NCBI GenBank assembly: GCA_977006965.1
Contig: OZ345368.1
Span: 1,736,001 to 1,800,000, forward strand
Direction of reading: 5' to 3'
Length of the DNA: 64,000 nt
Source: Phymatolithon calcareum
Lineage: Eukaryota > Rhodophyta > Florideophyceae > Hapalidiales
Shown here: positions 52,699 through 62,545 of the stretch, one piece after another
Position numbering within the stretch: the first letter of the stretch is position 1
Layout of the letters: the number at the start of each line of letters is the position of its first letter
Position numbers and translations under genes: made by a program
The notes under the pieces: generated by a model
The model's database searches: none
Told to the model about the DNA's origin: nothing
Seen by the model: only the letters and a program-made list of their open reading frames with translations

Positions 52699-54240
52699 AT
52701 GGCAATGGCGGAAACTGACACCGGAAGCGCCGGTAGTGTTGGAATAGACTGGAAGACAATGGATGACGTTGCCAAACGTATCCGACAGCTAAAAGCAACA
52801 ATCCAACTTGATGGCGGCCGGCCTTGGAATGACCTTTGCCTGGCCGCAGGCTTTGTAGACCTTGATGAAATCATGGCGATGATCACTGAACAACGACGAG
52901 AACGGGAGCTACACCGCGCGTTATGGGCAGGAGCGTCAGAGGGCGCGAACCGGGGTACAGGAAGAGACCCCGCCGCTGGGTTGCCACACCCTACCTTTGT
53001 TCTCCGCCGAGAACCGAAAGATGACGAGTCACGTCTGAACGACGGAGAGACTGCGGAACTCGAGGGCTACTTCCGCAGAAAGGAAACGACAAAGATAGAC
53101 ATCTCGAAGGTGCGTCTATTGACAGAGGCCACCGGCGAAACACTAAACGCACTGCAAGTTGGCGGTCCCGACCTCTCCATTGTCTCCTTCCCTGCTACCG
53201 GGAAGGACTTTGTCAGCACGATGTTTGAGGAGCTAAACCAGGAGAACTCCCTGAGACTGATTCCAGAGGTGGAAATAGCTAAGCTTCTGACACTACGATT
53301 CCGAGAGAGCGACCGATTCAGATATGAGCTTTTTGGCGGGCTCGCCTTCAAGGATCGTTCTAATGCTATGCCAGGATATGCGACGGTGAAAATGGCAACT
53401 CGAGACCGGCTCACACGTAAGCAAAGGGAACACAGGTGGATCAATGTTGAAACAATCGGACAGCTGTGGGATGTTATTGAAGGGGTTTCTCTGGCCGCAA
53501 GAAAACTTCATCACCCCTCGGTGTTATCTTGGGTTGGAATCATCGAGCTAGGTCTGCGCCTCAAGAACGCATACATGGAACACGGCGGAGAAGCAAGCGT
53601 GCAAGATTTGTTTCGTGCCTTTACTGTTCGCATTGAGGAACACGCCGCAGACGTACGGAAAAGGGCGAATAATGAACAAGTAGATGTTCCACCCCTTATG
53701 CAGTGGGGCCCGAGGTCAAAAATCGTATTTGATAACGTCTTGCAGGCTGCAAAGCACATGTGCATGACAGCATATCACAGCGCGAGAATGGGAGAAACCG
53801 TTAGGAGCGGTGAGACTCTGCTCGGGGCAGCGCTTACTCAACCCGAGGGCATGGATGCGTACGGCCGCGTCCAGTCATACAAACGGAATTTCGGGGAAGC
53901 ACACGAGCTGCAGGGACGAAGAGGGCAGAGGATACCGACGCCTATCACCACACAGCGGCCACTGTCTCAGAACACTTCAGTCGCAGCGGCGGCACCGAAG
54001 GGAGCCCAAACTGGACGAGAGGGACCAGCTATCAAGCGCCAGAGACTGCAGGCCCTTCCGTGCTTCAAATGCAACCACATGGGACACAAGCTAGCGGAAT
54101 GCATGACAGAGGAATGGTGCGATATTCCAGAGAGCGGGCCACCACGCATTCAAGAGATCGCAAAACAGGCACGAGAAGCAGCTGGAGTGCGAGTGCGCTA
54201 CCAGAAAACACAGGCGAGGCCAGTCGCATCACGAAGTTGA
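52699..54240 (+). CDS. gag-like protein with CCHC zinc knuckle
   Basis: This is a 513-aa intact ORF. It is largely helical in the middle (about residues 190-390), as expected for a capsid-type domain. It ends in a basic, proline-containing region with one CCHC knuckle, Cys455-x2-Cys458-x4-His463-x4-Cys468 (PCFKCNHMGHKLAEC), which binds RNA. It should package element RNA in cytoplasmic particles. Its TGA (54238-54240) is followed in the same frame by 13 open codons running directly into pol (54280 onward), so gag and pol are separated by a single stop codon. Confidence 0.75.
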   Translation: MAMAETDTGSAGSVGIDWKTMDDVAKRIRQLKATIQLDGGRPWNDLCLAAGFVDLDEIMAMITEQRRERELHRALWAGASEGANRGTGRDPAAGLPHPTFVLRREPKDDESRLNDGETAELEGYFRRKETTKIDISKVRLLTEATGETLNALQVGGPDLSIVSFPATGKDFVSTMFEELNQENSLRLIPEVEIAKLLTLRFRESDRFRYELFGGLAFKDRSNAMPGYATVKMATRDRLTRKQREHRWINVETIGQLWDVIEGVSLAARKLHHPSVLSWVGIIELGLRLKNAYMEHGGEASVQDLFRAFTVRIEEHAADVRKRANNEQVDVPPLMQWGPRSKIVFDNVLQAAKHMCMTAYHSARMGETVRSGETLLGAALTQPEGMDAYGRVQSYKRNFGEAHELQGRRGQRIPTPITTQRPLSQNTSVAAAAPKGAQTGREGPAIKRQRLQALPCFKCNHMGHKLAECMTEEWCDIPESGPPRIQEIAKQAREAAGVRVRYQKTQARPVASRS

Positions 54241-54243
54241 CTA
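54238..54243 (+). promoter_or_regulatory. candidate stop-codon readthrough site (UGA CUA) at the gag-pol junction
   Basis: The gag stop TGA is followed by CTA ACC in frame, and the frame then stays open through pol. UGA followed by CUA is a known leaky stop context in several eukaryotic and viral mRNAs. Whether it is read through here is inference. Confidence 0.45.
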
Positions 54244-55989
54244 ACCGAGCGCAAGTGGTCAGGTGACCGTGGAGCGCCTGTGGAGGACGCGGCGCTGCCG
54301 CAAGGACAAAAACTTCTCGAGAACAAAGAAGAGACTCAAACAGAAATGAAACCCTTGGCAAATTGTAGAGAAGCAACGGAGAACCTATTGCAAGATACAG
54401 TGCCAAATACTGTGGGGCGAAATACACATTCAGAAGGTGGAACCGCACTATCAATTGGCATACGAATCACTGAAACACACGCCGGCGTCCCGCGGGACAC
54501 AAAACTAGAGAACATCGTATCGGATCAGGGTAAGCAGGCTCGAGAAGCAACTGATCCTGGCTTGGATGCCTTCCAGGAATACGACACAGAAAATGAAGAC
54601 GACAACCTCCGAAATTCACGAGGGGCAAAGTCCCAAGTTAATCTTGATACAGTAACTCTAACTTGGCGCACGGTTTCGCTAGTGGACGGAAACCTCACGG
54701 CACGTGTACGGCGATACCCTACGAGAAGATATCGACGGGGAGTATACTTTCTCGTGCCACTCGAAGAGGCAAACGGAGTACACCCTCGGGACAGGAAGCT
54801 ACCTCCCGGGCCACAAGCCCTGTTGACACCGAACCCCAGAAACCCGCTACCCGTCCCGCGTGAACTGGCTAATGAAATCGAAGATAATCTTACCTCGTGG
54901 AGGCACTGCTTCACGCAGGCTGCAATTAGCCGTCTTGAGGCTGCCAGAAGCCGAGTGGACAGAGATGATGAACAGGAGAGAACCAAAAACTCGACACACA
55001 GGAGAAGAGCTATACCCGGGAAGCCACACTCGGAGGTCCGCATCGGCTTCGACGAATACAATCCATTGGTCATCAAAGTTTTGAAGGCCGGATTCGCACT
55101 GGACCTAACACAAGAAAAGGTGCCAAAAATTCGAGTGGCGAAACCTGCGGCACGACATAACTGGGGATTCAATGCACAAAAACTCAGAGAAGACGGACTC
55201 GAGATCGGATGGCCTGACAGGGAGCTTTTAGCATTCCTGAAGTGGGGATTCTATGACTATTCACCTAGCACTCCCCCTGTTTGCACCTTTTCACCGCACC
55301 AGAAAAAGGCTTGGGATGCGGGAAGAAAATTCAACAACGTTGTGGAAGATGAGGTAAACAGAGGATGGATTGGAAAAGCACACGACCACCCCCCGTCCGT
55401 GCCATTCCAAGTCGCACCCGGTAGCGTAGAGGAAAAAGGTGACGGTTCCTTGCGTTTGGCGTGGAACGCGAGCTGGCCAGCGGACGGCACTCACGCGAGT
55501 TCTGTCAAGATTGGGGAAGAAAACTGGATGCCAGTGTCATCCAACGAGGACACTCGCCTGCCACACTATTTGGAATTCGAATGGGGATCTATCGAAGCAA
55601 ACAATGAGGTGCTTGCTATTTTGGCGGATGGCGCGAGGCATGCCGGCATGAAGCTCATGGGCACCACGATAGACCTCAAAAAATGGTTCCGGCAGTTGGC
55701 CACCTGCGACAGCGAAAAGTGGAAAACCGTCGTCTATGCGCTGGGCGGATTCCGAGAAGACCATCGCATGCAAATGGGGCGCTCCTCATCTGCACACTCT
55801 GCACAAAGAGTAACGTTTCTAATAGCAGAACTAATCGAGAGAACAGCACGGGAAGAGGAATGGGGTTTGTCACGCGACAAACACATCAACATACGGCAAT
55901 TGGAAGAGTTGAGAAAGCTAGAAGAATGGAGACGAGGACGGTGTGAAAATTCCCGGATGATCCGAGGCAATATGGCGTCGTGGTGTTGA
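54241..55989 (+). CDS. retrotransposon pol: reverse transcriptase N-terminal and palm (motifs A and B)
   Basis: The frame is open from the codon after the gag TGA. A separate ATG would be at about 54346 (MKPLANCREATEN); the GTG at 54280 has no special support. The first 290 or so residues are unassigned. Reverse transcriptase motifs follow: a substrate-side region PFQVAPGSVEEKGDGSLRLA, motif A TTIDLKKWFRQLA (catalytic Asp near codon 465 counted from 54280) and motif B RMQMGRSSSAHSAQR. Motif C lies in the next ORF in another frame. The switch point is at an A-run near 55946, where one missing base would restore RCEKFPDDPRQYGVVV. The protein would copy element RNA into DNA. As it stands, the palm domain is split by the frameshift. 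Confidence 0.75.
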   Translation, partial: LTERKWSGDRGAPVEDAALPQGQKLLENKEETQTEMKPLANCREATENLLQDTVPNTVGRNTHSEGGTALSIGIRITETHAGVPRDTKLENIVSDQGKQAREATDPGLDAFQEYDTENEDDNLRNSRGAKSQVNLDTVTLTWRTVSLVDGNLTARVRRYPTRRYRRGVYFLVPLEEANGVHPRDRKLPPGPQALLTPNPRNPLPVPRELANEIEDNLTSWRHCFTQAAISRLEAARSRVDRDDEQERTKNSTHRRRAIPGKPHSEVRIGFDEYNPLVIKVLKAGFALDLTQEKVPKIRVAKPAARHNWGFNAQKLREDGLEIGWPDRELLAFLKWGFYDYSPSTPPVCTFSPHQKKAWDAGRKFNNVVEDEVNRGWIGKAHDHPPSVPFQVAPGSVEEKGDGSLRLAWNASWPADGTHASSVKIGEENWMPVSSNEDTRLPHYLEFEWGSIEANNEVLAILADGARHAGMKLMGTTIDLKKWFRQLATCDSEKWKTVVYALGGFREDHRMQMGRSSSAHSAQRVTFLIAELIERTAREEEWGLSRDKHINIRQLEELRKLEEWRRGRCENSRMIRGNMASWC

Positions 55990-57044
55990 CCACATTCCAG
56001 GATGATATCACTATTTTTGTCATTGGCGAGATAGCGGCACAAGACGCGAGAGATGGAATAAGGAGAGTTCTGGAAGATGTCTACGAAGTTCCTCTAAGCG
56101 AGAAACCTGAATCAAATCAGCCATTCTCACAGCAGTTCTCATCAATAGGGGCAGTCTACGATACTAGGGACCTCGACAACATTGAGTGCAGGCCCCGAGA
56201 CTCCAAGATTCAAAAGTTCAGGGAGATGATAAAGGAAATGGAAGATAAGAAAGGAAGGCCCATCCCGCTGCTTCAACTCCAAGAATTTGCCGTCCTCCAT
56301 CACTTCATCTCCCGCTTCGTTGATAATGGAAACTTTCTCTGCAACAACGCATACAGAAGCCTCCGCGTGCAGCCAAACACGAGAGCAGCGGCTGGAATCA
56401 TAAGCAACGCATGGATTAAGGACGCGCAATGTATGCTATCACAGTTTCACACAGGTAAACTACCGCCAATAACGAAAAACCCGATATTCCTGCATGCAGG
56501 TTTGGAAGGAGCAAACTCCGATGCGAGCGGAGGGATGGAAGGAGGATGGGGAGTCTGTGTCATGGGCAATATCGCGTATGGTATGTGGAGCCCAAAAATC
56601 CGTCAGGCATTATCCGATGAAGTGATATCAATATCGCCCCTCGAGCTACTCACGATTGCAATAGCCCTCCATGTTGCGTTTAAAGCAAAAATGCTACATG
56701 CTGGTATGCGCGTAATCTTCCGAAATGACAAAGAAAGCGCATGTGACGCAGTGAACTCCGGTCGGGCATACTCAGCAACAATGCTCGAGGCACTACGAAT
56801 TGTGAAGAAGGTCGAGAAAAGGCTTGATATTACAATAAGAATGCACCACATATCTGGAGAGAAGAACGAAATAGCGGACAACCTCAGTCGCTCTCGTGTT
56901 AAAAGAGCCATTGAATGCGCCGAAAAAATATGGGATGTCAAGCGCATCGCCCCACCAAGGGAGCTTCGCAGTTGGTCAGAGAGGATAATTGAAGCTGGAC
57001 GCTCGGTAGGACACGAAGTAGCAAAAAAGAGCATGAAAATGTGA
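55948..57044 (+). CDS. retrotransposon pol: reverse transcriptase motif C and RNase H
   Basis: This continues the reverse transcriptase after the frameshift. It opens KFPDDPRQYGVVVLTTFQDD, where FQDD is motif C (usually Y-x-DD). A connection region follows. The DIRS-type RNase H covers roughly the last 190 residues: GANSDASGGMEGGWG (first Asp), ISPLELLTIAIAL (Glu), FRNDKESACDAVNSG (Asp) and KNEIADNLSRSR (last Asp). RNase H degrades RNA in the RNA-DNA hybrid during reverse transcription. The segment is open but lacks its own plausible start, consistent with it being the second half of pol. It ends 46 bp before the recombinase ORF. Confidence 0.75.
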
Positions 57045-57090
57045 GAAGACTAAAACTAAAAAGTTCCTGTCTTTGTTTTAACCGATCAAA

Positions 57091-58494
57091 ATGTGTATGA
57101 TCAGCGGCCCCACCAGTCGGAATAAATATCATCACTCCCCAACGAGACAGCCTTCAGAAGAAGTCAACCCAAAGCAGGAGGCGCACGAACAAGCCTCCCC
57201 CATTGATTCCAAAAAAATGACAAGGGCAGCACGAGGCCGCGGTCAACGAAGACGTTTTGAAATCAGAACCGGAGATGCAAGAGCACGAGGGACAGGAGCT
57301 GCGGCACAAAGCAGAATAGCCTCCAGGACTCGGGACAGGGTGACAATTTTAGGTCGCTTAGAAGCGCTCACAGCCGAGGCAGGAGCAAAGGGACATGCGA
57401 TTGGAACTATAAGAACAGCATCCTCGCAAGTGTCGTACTGGAAAGAGTTCTGTTCGGTGAAAGGAATTGACCCAATAAGTTTCGGGACACTTACAAGAGG
57501 ACACACCAGACCCTCGATGGAAAAACTGAATGCGGAGATCTCAACACTTGCAGAGTTTGCCACGTACATTGTATACTATCCCCGGAAGCCGGGCCGACGC
57601 ATGAACACAGCTCAATACGCGGAACAGGTGATATCTACAGTAAGAACTTACTATGCTGCGAACGTAGGGCGTCGGCCCGGCCTGAGAGATGGGACAGTGG
57701 GAAGTAACAAATTGGAGCTGGTCTTAAAAGGTCTACACAAAATAAGTCCAAGCCATACAGCGCCTCGACTTCCAATCCTGCCGCAACACCTGCGAGCGGT
57801 ACGGGCAGTTATGGATCTCAGGAACGAACAACTTCATAGAGTTATATGGGCTCTGTGGCTCTGCCAGTGGCAGGGGGTGCTACGGAGCGGAGACCTTATT
57901 CGCGGAAAGAAAGAGAAGGGCAAAGAATGGGACGCAAGGCACGAAACGCATCGCGGAAGGCTAACGGTAGACATTGGCAGAGATATTCACGGGCGAGTCT
58001 TGGGCGCGCGTGTCGGCATCAAGCTGAAACCAAACAAAACAGACCCGACCGGGGAGAGAGGAACATTGAAGACATTCATCTTGGATGAGGAAGACTCGTC
58101 TCTGTCGGCGGCCCGCGCCATAAGAGATATGCTGCAAGGAGACCAAGTGCAGGGCGAGGATTCAAAAATACCTTTGTTTCGGAATCCGCTGACTGGAGCC
58201 GAGGTCACCTATGACGAATCAAGAACAGCCCTAAAAAGATTTCTCTCAATGGCAGGGCTTCCGTCGCTTGCAACCGGTGTCCATTCTCTGCGGATAGGCG
58301 GTGCAACGATGTACGGAAACGTACCAGAAGGAGGAGATCTCGTGGCAGGATTCATGGGACTGTGGACCTCAGATGCACGGAAAAGGTACATGTGGGCAAG
58401 CAGCGGTAGAATCGACTCCGTCGGGATGATTGTCGCACGACAGTCATCAGTGCAGCTGGCGGAAAGGACGGGACCGGTTGGGTTCTATTCGTAA
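57091..58494 (+). CDS. tyrosine recombinase of the DIRS-type element
   Basis: This is a 467-aa intact ORF. The N-terminal 70 residues or so are basic and disordered. A SAM-like core-binding region follows (IRTASSQVSYWKEFCSVKGI, ISTLAEFATYIVYY). The catalytic domain has the expected residues: Arg265 in QGVLRSGDL, His398 and Arg401 in GVHSLRIGGATMYG, and nucleophile Tyr433 in SDARKRYMWAS. It joins circular or linear cDNA to the genome by strand exchange, without making a target-site duplication. This replaces the DDE integrase of LTR elements and defines the element class. The catalytic set is intact, so the recombinase may still be functional. Confidence 0.85.
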   Translation: MCMISGPTSRNKYHHSPTRQPSEEVNPKQEAHEQASPIDSKKMTRAARGRGQRRRFEIRTGDARARGTGAAAQSRIASRTRDRVTILGRLEALTAEAGAKGHAIGTIRTASSQVSYWKEFCSVKGIDPISFGTLTRGHTRPSMEKLNAEISTLAEFATYIVYYPRKPGRRMNTAQYAEQVISTVRTYYAANVGRRPGLRDGTVGSNKLELVLKGLHKISPSHTAPRLPILPQHLRAVRAVMDLRNEQLHRVIWALWLCQWQGVLRSGDLIRGKKEKGKEWDARHETHRGRLTVDIGRDIHGRVLGARVGIKLKPNKTDPTGERGTLKTFILDEEDSSLSAARAIRDMLQGDQVQGEDSKIPLFRNPLTGAEVTYDESRTALKRFLSMAGLPSLATGVHSLRIGGATMYGNVPEGGDLVAGFMGLWTSDARKRYMWASSGRIDSVGMIVARQSSVQLAERTGPVGFYS

Positions 58495-58710
58495 GCATCC
58501 TGGAGATAGTCGACGGGTGTTCTGGCAAAACGGAAGAGGGGGTTGAGGAAACTGGCGATTGCCAGAATTCGTCTGCTCTCTACGGATTGCTTACAGTACA
58601 GATCATCTGTAAGCACTCTCGGGGCTGTAAGTGCTATACCCAACCCAGACGCCTCCGTCGACCACAATCAAATGTGGGTGCACGGCAATAACGACGATTA
58701 AAGCTCAGTG

Positions 58711-58717
58711 CTAATAC
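58711..58717. repeat. left target-site duplication of the 881-bp element
   Basis: ctaatac, repeated at 59599-59605. With the adjoining g on the left (gctaatac) the duplication could be counted as 8 bp. Confidence 0.8.
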
Positions 58718-59598
58718 CAGGGGAATGTTAGAGGAGGAGTAAAGCAAACCCCTTTTCTACCCTCCCAGTGATTGCCTTGCGCGTATGAAACACAACAAAT
58801 GTATCATAGAAGTATGTGAGAAATAGAAGAATAGCTGTAAGTCTTTCGCGAACATTACGAGTTCGTAATGTGAGCGAGGCTCTCGTTGCAGATCCATTTC
58901 GTGGTGAGAATAAATGGAATTAATGTTTTCTGGTACTCGATGTGCACTGTGCACAAATCGGCCATGGCGCATGATTTATAGTTTTCGCAAATATTATTCT
59001 TCGTGTCAGACTTTTGAAATGTCTCAGATGCCTCGAGCTCTTGCTTCGTTGCAATCGGCAGGCGGTGGTGAGGTTCAAGATTCTATTACCGTTCGGCGAG
59101 TGCGAGCTATATGGACCCTTCGGAAATATCATCTGACTCCAGCTCATCGTCAAGTGCACGGGTTGCGAGCAGGGCCGGAAATTGCAAAGGAGACCGCCGT
59201 GGCTACACGATTCCGATACGCAAGAAATGTCCATCACCAAATCCCAGATCGAGTCCTGTGAAAAACAGCCTATCGCAGAAAACCACGTAGCCGGATTTTC
59301 AAAATTTATTCCCACCCGGCCTAATTGCACACATGAGACCTGTGCCAGCTAAAGCAGACTTTACTGCACAGTCCATGCACTGTAAATCTCCATCTAGACG
59401 TCGAAGTCGCCCTGGCACTTCCCTATTGGAAAACGACCAACTTCGTCCTACTCATACCCCCGTGAGCACCTAATTTTAACATTACATTTTTGATACTGCC
59501 AAATGCTCATAATTTACCTGGCACAACTCTTGCGTCTTTTTTGCTTTACTTTATGTAACATAAAATTTTTGCTTTACTCCCCCTCTAACATTCCCCTG
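58718..59598. mobile_element. non-autonomous hAT-type MITE (881 bp)
   Basis: The ends are inverted: caggggaatgttagagg then agtaaagcaaa at 58718-58748, and the same on the minus strand from 59598, with one mismatch. Both ends are flanked by ctaatac. The CAGGGG start and 7-8-bp duplication fit the hAT superfamily. No transposase is inside; an ORF at 58920-59330 (minus) shows no domain. Its TIR differs from that of the 33845-39600 element, so another hAT family must have mobilised it. Confidence 0.85.
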
Positions 59599-59605
59599 CT
59601 AATAC

Positions 59606-60536
59606 GTACAGGCAAAACAGTTCAAATACTGTATCATAAACTGCCTTGAAACCTATGCAGTCGACTATTTGCATCCAGTCTCAAAGACGACGTCTGTATG
59701 TATTTGACTATCTTGATCCATTCAACTTTGAAGGCTGCGAGGCTTCGACTTGTTTTTCAATTGAAGTTTAAAAACTTCTCTGCACCGGGTTGCAAGTTGC
59801 GGCAGCTATTGACCACTGTGAACGGCGACAAGTCGTGCGGGTCGTCTGAAATTTCAGTCGCCTCGCTCGTGAGCGCCAGCTGTCCGGCTGATTCATCGCC
59901 GCATAATGCCGAAATGCCGCACCGTGGACTTGACTGGGCGGCGTCCGACTCGTATTGAGCTTGTCACTATACTCGCCGCGTACGACAGCCCGTTTCTATG
60001 GCCTTGAGATGTGGCGAATTCTTTCAAGGCGTCGAGGCACGCTCTGAGGAGCACGATAGCCAACCCCGCCTGCACCATCGTCACCGCCGTACGCACAGCG
60101 TCGCTCGCATCGCAACAAGATCACCGTGCGCCGCGTAAGCAGACTCGCGTGTGTGTTCAACACAGAAGTTGCAACCTCCATTGCTTTACCTATGCACGTA
60201 AGTCGGGCAGAATGCATGCCCCATTGCGACAGTCTTTCAAAATATCACCGGTCTGCCGACATTGCGTCCCGACAAGGCATTCGTGACAGGTGAAACTGAC
60301 GTTAGAGGACACGAATTGTCCGACGGCTGCTCTCGAACGTGGTCTATGTCAAAGTGCTCACACGGCCCTCCAGCGAAGCCGGGCCTCCACCATCGATTGT
60401 TCTGGTGCGGACGTGGACTCCCGGGGCGCTTAGTGGCAGTGATGCCACGCTGCGGGACGCATTACGGGACGAATGAATGCAACTTTTAAAACATCCGCGT
60501 TGTGTCGAGCTTATGGAGCTTGGGCACGATAAACTA
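59606..60536. other. intergenic, nothing recognised
   Basis: ORFs at 59893-60096 and 59996-60217 (minus) have ordinary composition but no recognised domain. Possible small or partial genes cannot be excluded. Confidence 0.35.
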
Positions 60537-60669
60537 AATAGCTGGAATATCGAGCCTTGACACCAGAAAGAGCAACTTGGTCGAGGCGTCTCCCAATTGC
60601 TGTTGAAGAGCATTCACAGTGCCGCTTATGCCTGTGGAGTAGATAGTCCTACGTAGCTCTGCCTTGAAT

Positions 60670-62545
60670 TTAGCCCTTATGCCGCTGACAATCCCCGCGT
60701 TTGCCTTCGACGCAAATGTCTCCATGGTGGACTTGCAAACGTAGAGGATGTCGCGCACGGACGCTAGTGTTATCACGGATATTAGCATGGATAACTTCTG
60801 GAGACGATTGATTATGAGTCTCCACCTCGGCGATATGTCGCATCAAATCATTGAGCCCATATGTCAATCTGCGGAAGGTATCAGGTCCTATCCGGATGTT
60901 GGAGATTAACGTCATGATGCTCCGGAAGAGGCCACGGGCTTCTGCAATAATGGCGAGATCGAAGCCGGCGGCCGTGTAACAGTCACCAATGCTCTCTTGG
61001 GCTGAACTGCTTCCGGCATTTGCAGCCAGTCGATACAAGCGCACAGCTTCCTTCACATCCTTCTCCACGCCGATTCCATTCCTGTAGCAGTCCCCAAGAT
61101 TTTCTTGAGCTGAACTGTTTCCAGCATGTACAGCCAGTCGATACAAACGCACAGCTTCCTTCACATCCTTCTCCACGCCGATTCCATTCCGGTAGCAGTC
61201 CCCAAGGTTCGCTTGGGCTGAACTGTTTCCAGCATCTGCGGCCAGTCGATACAGACGCGCAGCTTCCTCCACGTCCTTCTCCACGCTGATTCCATCCCTG
61301 TAGAAGTCCCCAAGGTTCACTTGAGCTGAACTGTTTCCAGCATCTGCGGCCAGTCGATACAAACGCACAGCTTTCTGCAAGTCTTTCGACACCGCGATTC
61401 CATCTCTATAGCTGCACCCGAGTTTGTTTTGACCCATACTGTTTCCAGCGATCGCAGCCAGTCGATATAAGCGCGCAGCTTCAAACACGTCCTTCTCCAC
61501 GTCAATTCCATTCATGTAGCAGTCCCCAAGGTTCACGAGAGCTGAACTGTTTCCAGCGTCTGCGGCCAGTCGATACAAACGCACAGCTTCCTTCACATCC
61601 TTCTCCACGCCGATTCCATTCCTGTAGCAGTCCCCAAGATTCGCTTGAGCTGAACTGTTTCCAGCATCTACAGCCAGTCGATACAAACGCGCAGCTTCCT
61701 CCACGTCCTTCTCCAAGCCGATTCCATTCCGCTAGCAGTCCCCAAGATTCGCTTGGGCTGAACTGTTTCCAGCATCTGCGGCAAGTCGATACAAACGCAC
61801 AGCTTCCTCCATATCCTTCTCCACGCCAATTCCATCCCTCTAGAAGTCCCCAAGGTTCACTTGAGCTGACCTGTTTCCAGCATCTGCGGCCAGTCGATAC
61901 AAACGCACAGCTTCCTCCACATCCTTCTCCACGCCAATTCCATTCCTGTAGCAGTCCCCAAGGTTCACTTGAGCTGAACTGCTTCCAGCATCTTCGGCCA
62001 GTCGATACAAACGCACAGCTTCAAACACGTCCTTCTCCACGCCGAATCCATCCCTGTAGCAGTCCCCAAGGTTCACTTGAGCTGAACTGTTTCCAGCATC
62101 TGCGGCAAGTCGATACAAACGCACAGCTTCCTTCATGTCCTTCTCCATGCCGATTCCGTTCATATAGTTGCGCCCGAGGCTATTCTGAGCTGGAGCATAT
62201 CCAGCGCCTGCGGCCAAACGATACAGCCGCGCAGATTCCATTACATTCTTGACCACGCCGATTCCGTTTTCATAACAATCTCCTAGTTGATATTGAGCAT
62301 ATTTGTTCCCAGCGTCTGCAGCAAGTCGATACAGCCGGACAGCTTCGTGTACGTTCTTTTCCACGCCGACTCCACGATAATAGCACTTTCCAAAATTGTA
62401 CATAGCGTGCCTATTTCCCGTCTCCACTAACTCTCGAAGTAGTCGCAATGACTCATTCTCGTTTTTCGATACTCCGAACCCGTGCAAATAGCATATTGCT
62501 AGTGCAGTCCTCGCCATTTCACCTCCTTTAGGCCATTGAATGCAT
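60670..62545 (-). repeat. Sel1 repeat array, 14 units of 36 codons (108 bp)
   Basis: The array has units of the form SSAQVNLGDCYRNGIGVEKD then VEEAVRLYRLAADAGN, which is the Sel1 consensus (alpha-helical hairpins for protein-protein contact). I count 14 units plus a partial one (ending SSAQESIGDCYTAAGFD). The middle units are nearly identical at DNA level, implying recent homogenisation or slippage. Units 7 and 8 have TAG where all other units but one have a TAC or TAT Tyr codon (GDF-stop-RDG and GDC-stop-RNG). Confidence 0.85.

Larger units (their letters stand above)
51690..58500 (+). mobile_element. DIRS-group tyrosine-recombinase retrotransposon, nearly complete
   Basis: In order on one strand: ORF1 (51907), gag with CCHC knuckle (52699-54240), reverse transcriptase and RNase H (54241-57044, one frameshift), and a tyrosine recombinase (57091-58494) in place of an integrase. 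Reverse transcriptase plus RNase H plus tyrosine recombinase defines the DIRS group. No LTR and no DDE integrase are seen. Terminal repeats could not be identified, so outer limits are approximate. Confidence 0.85.
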
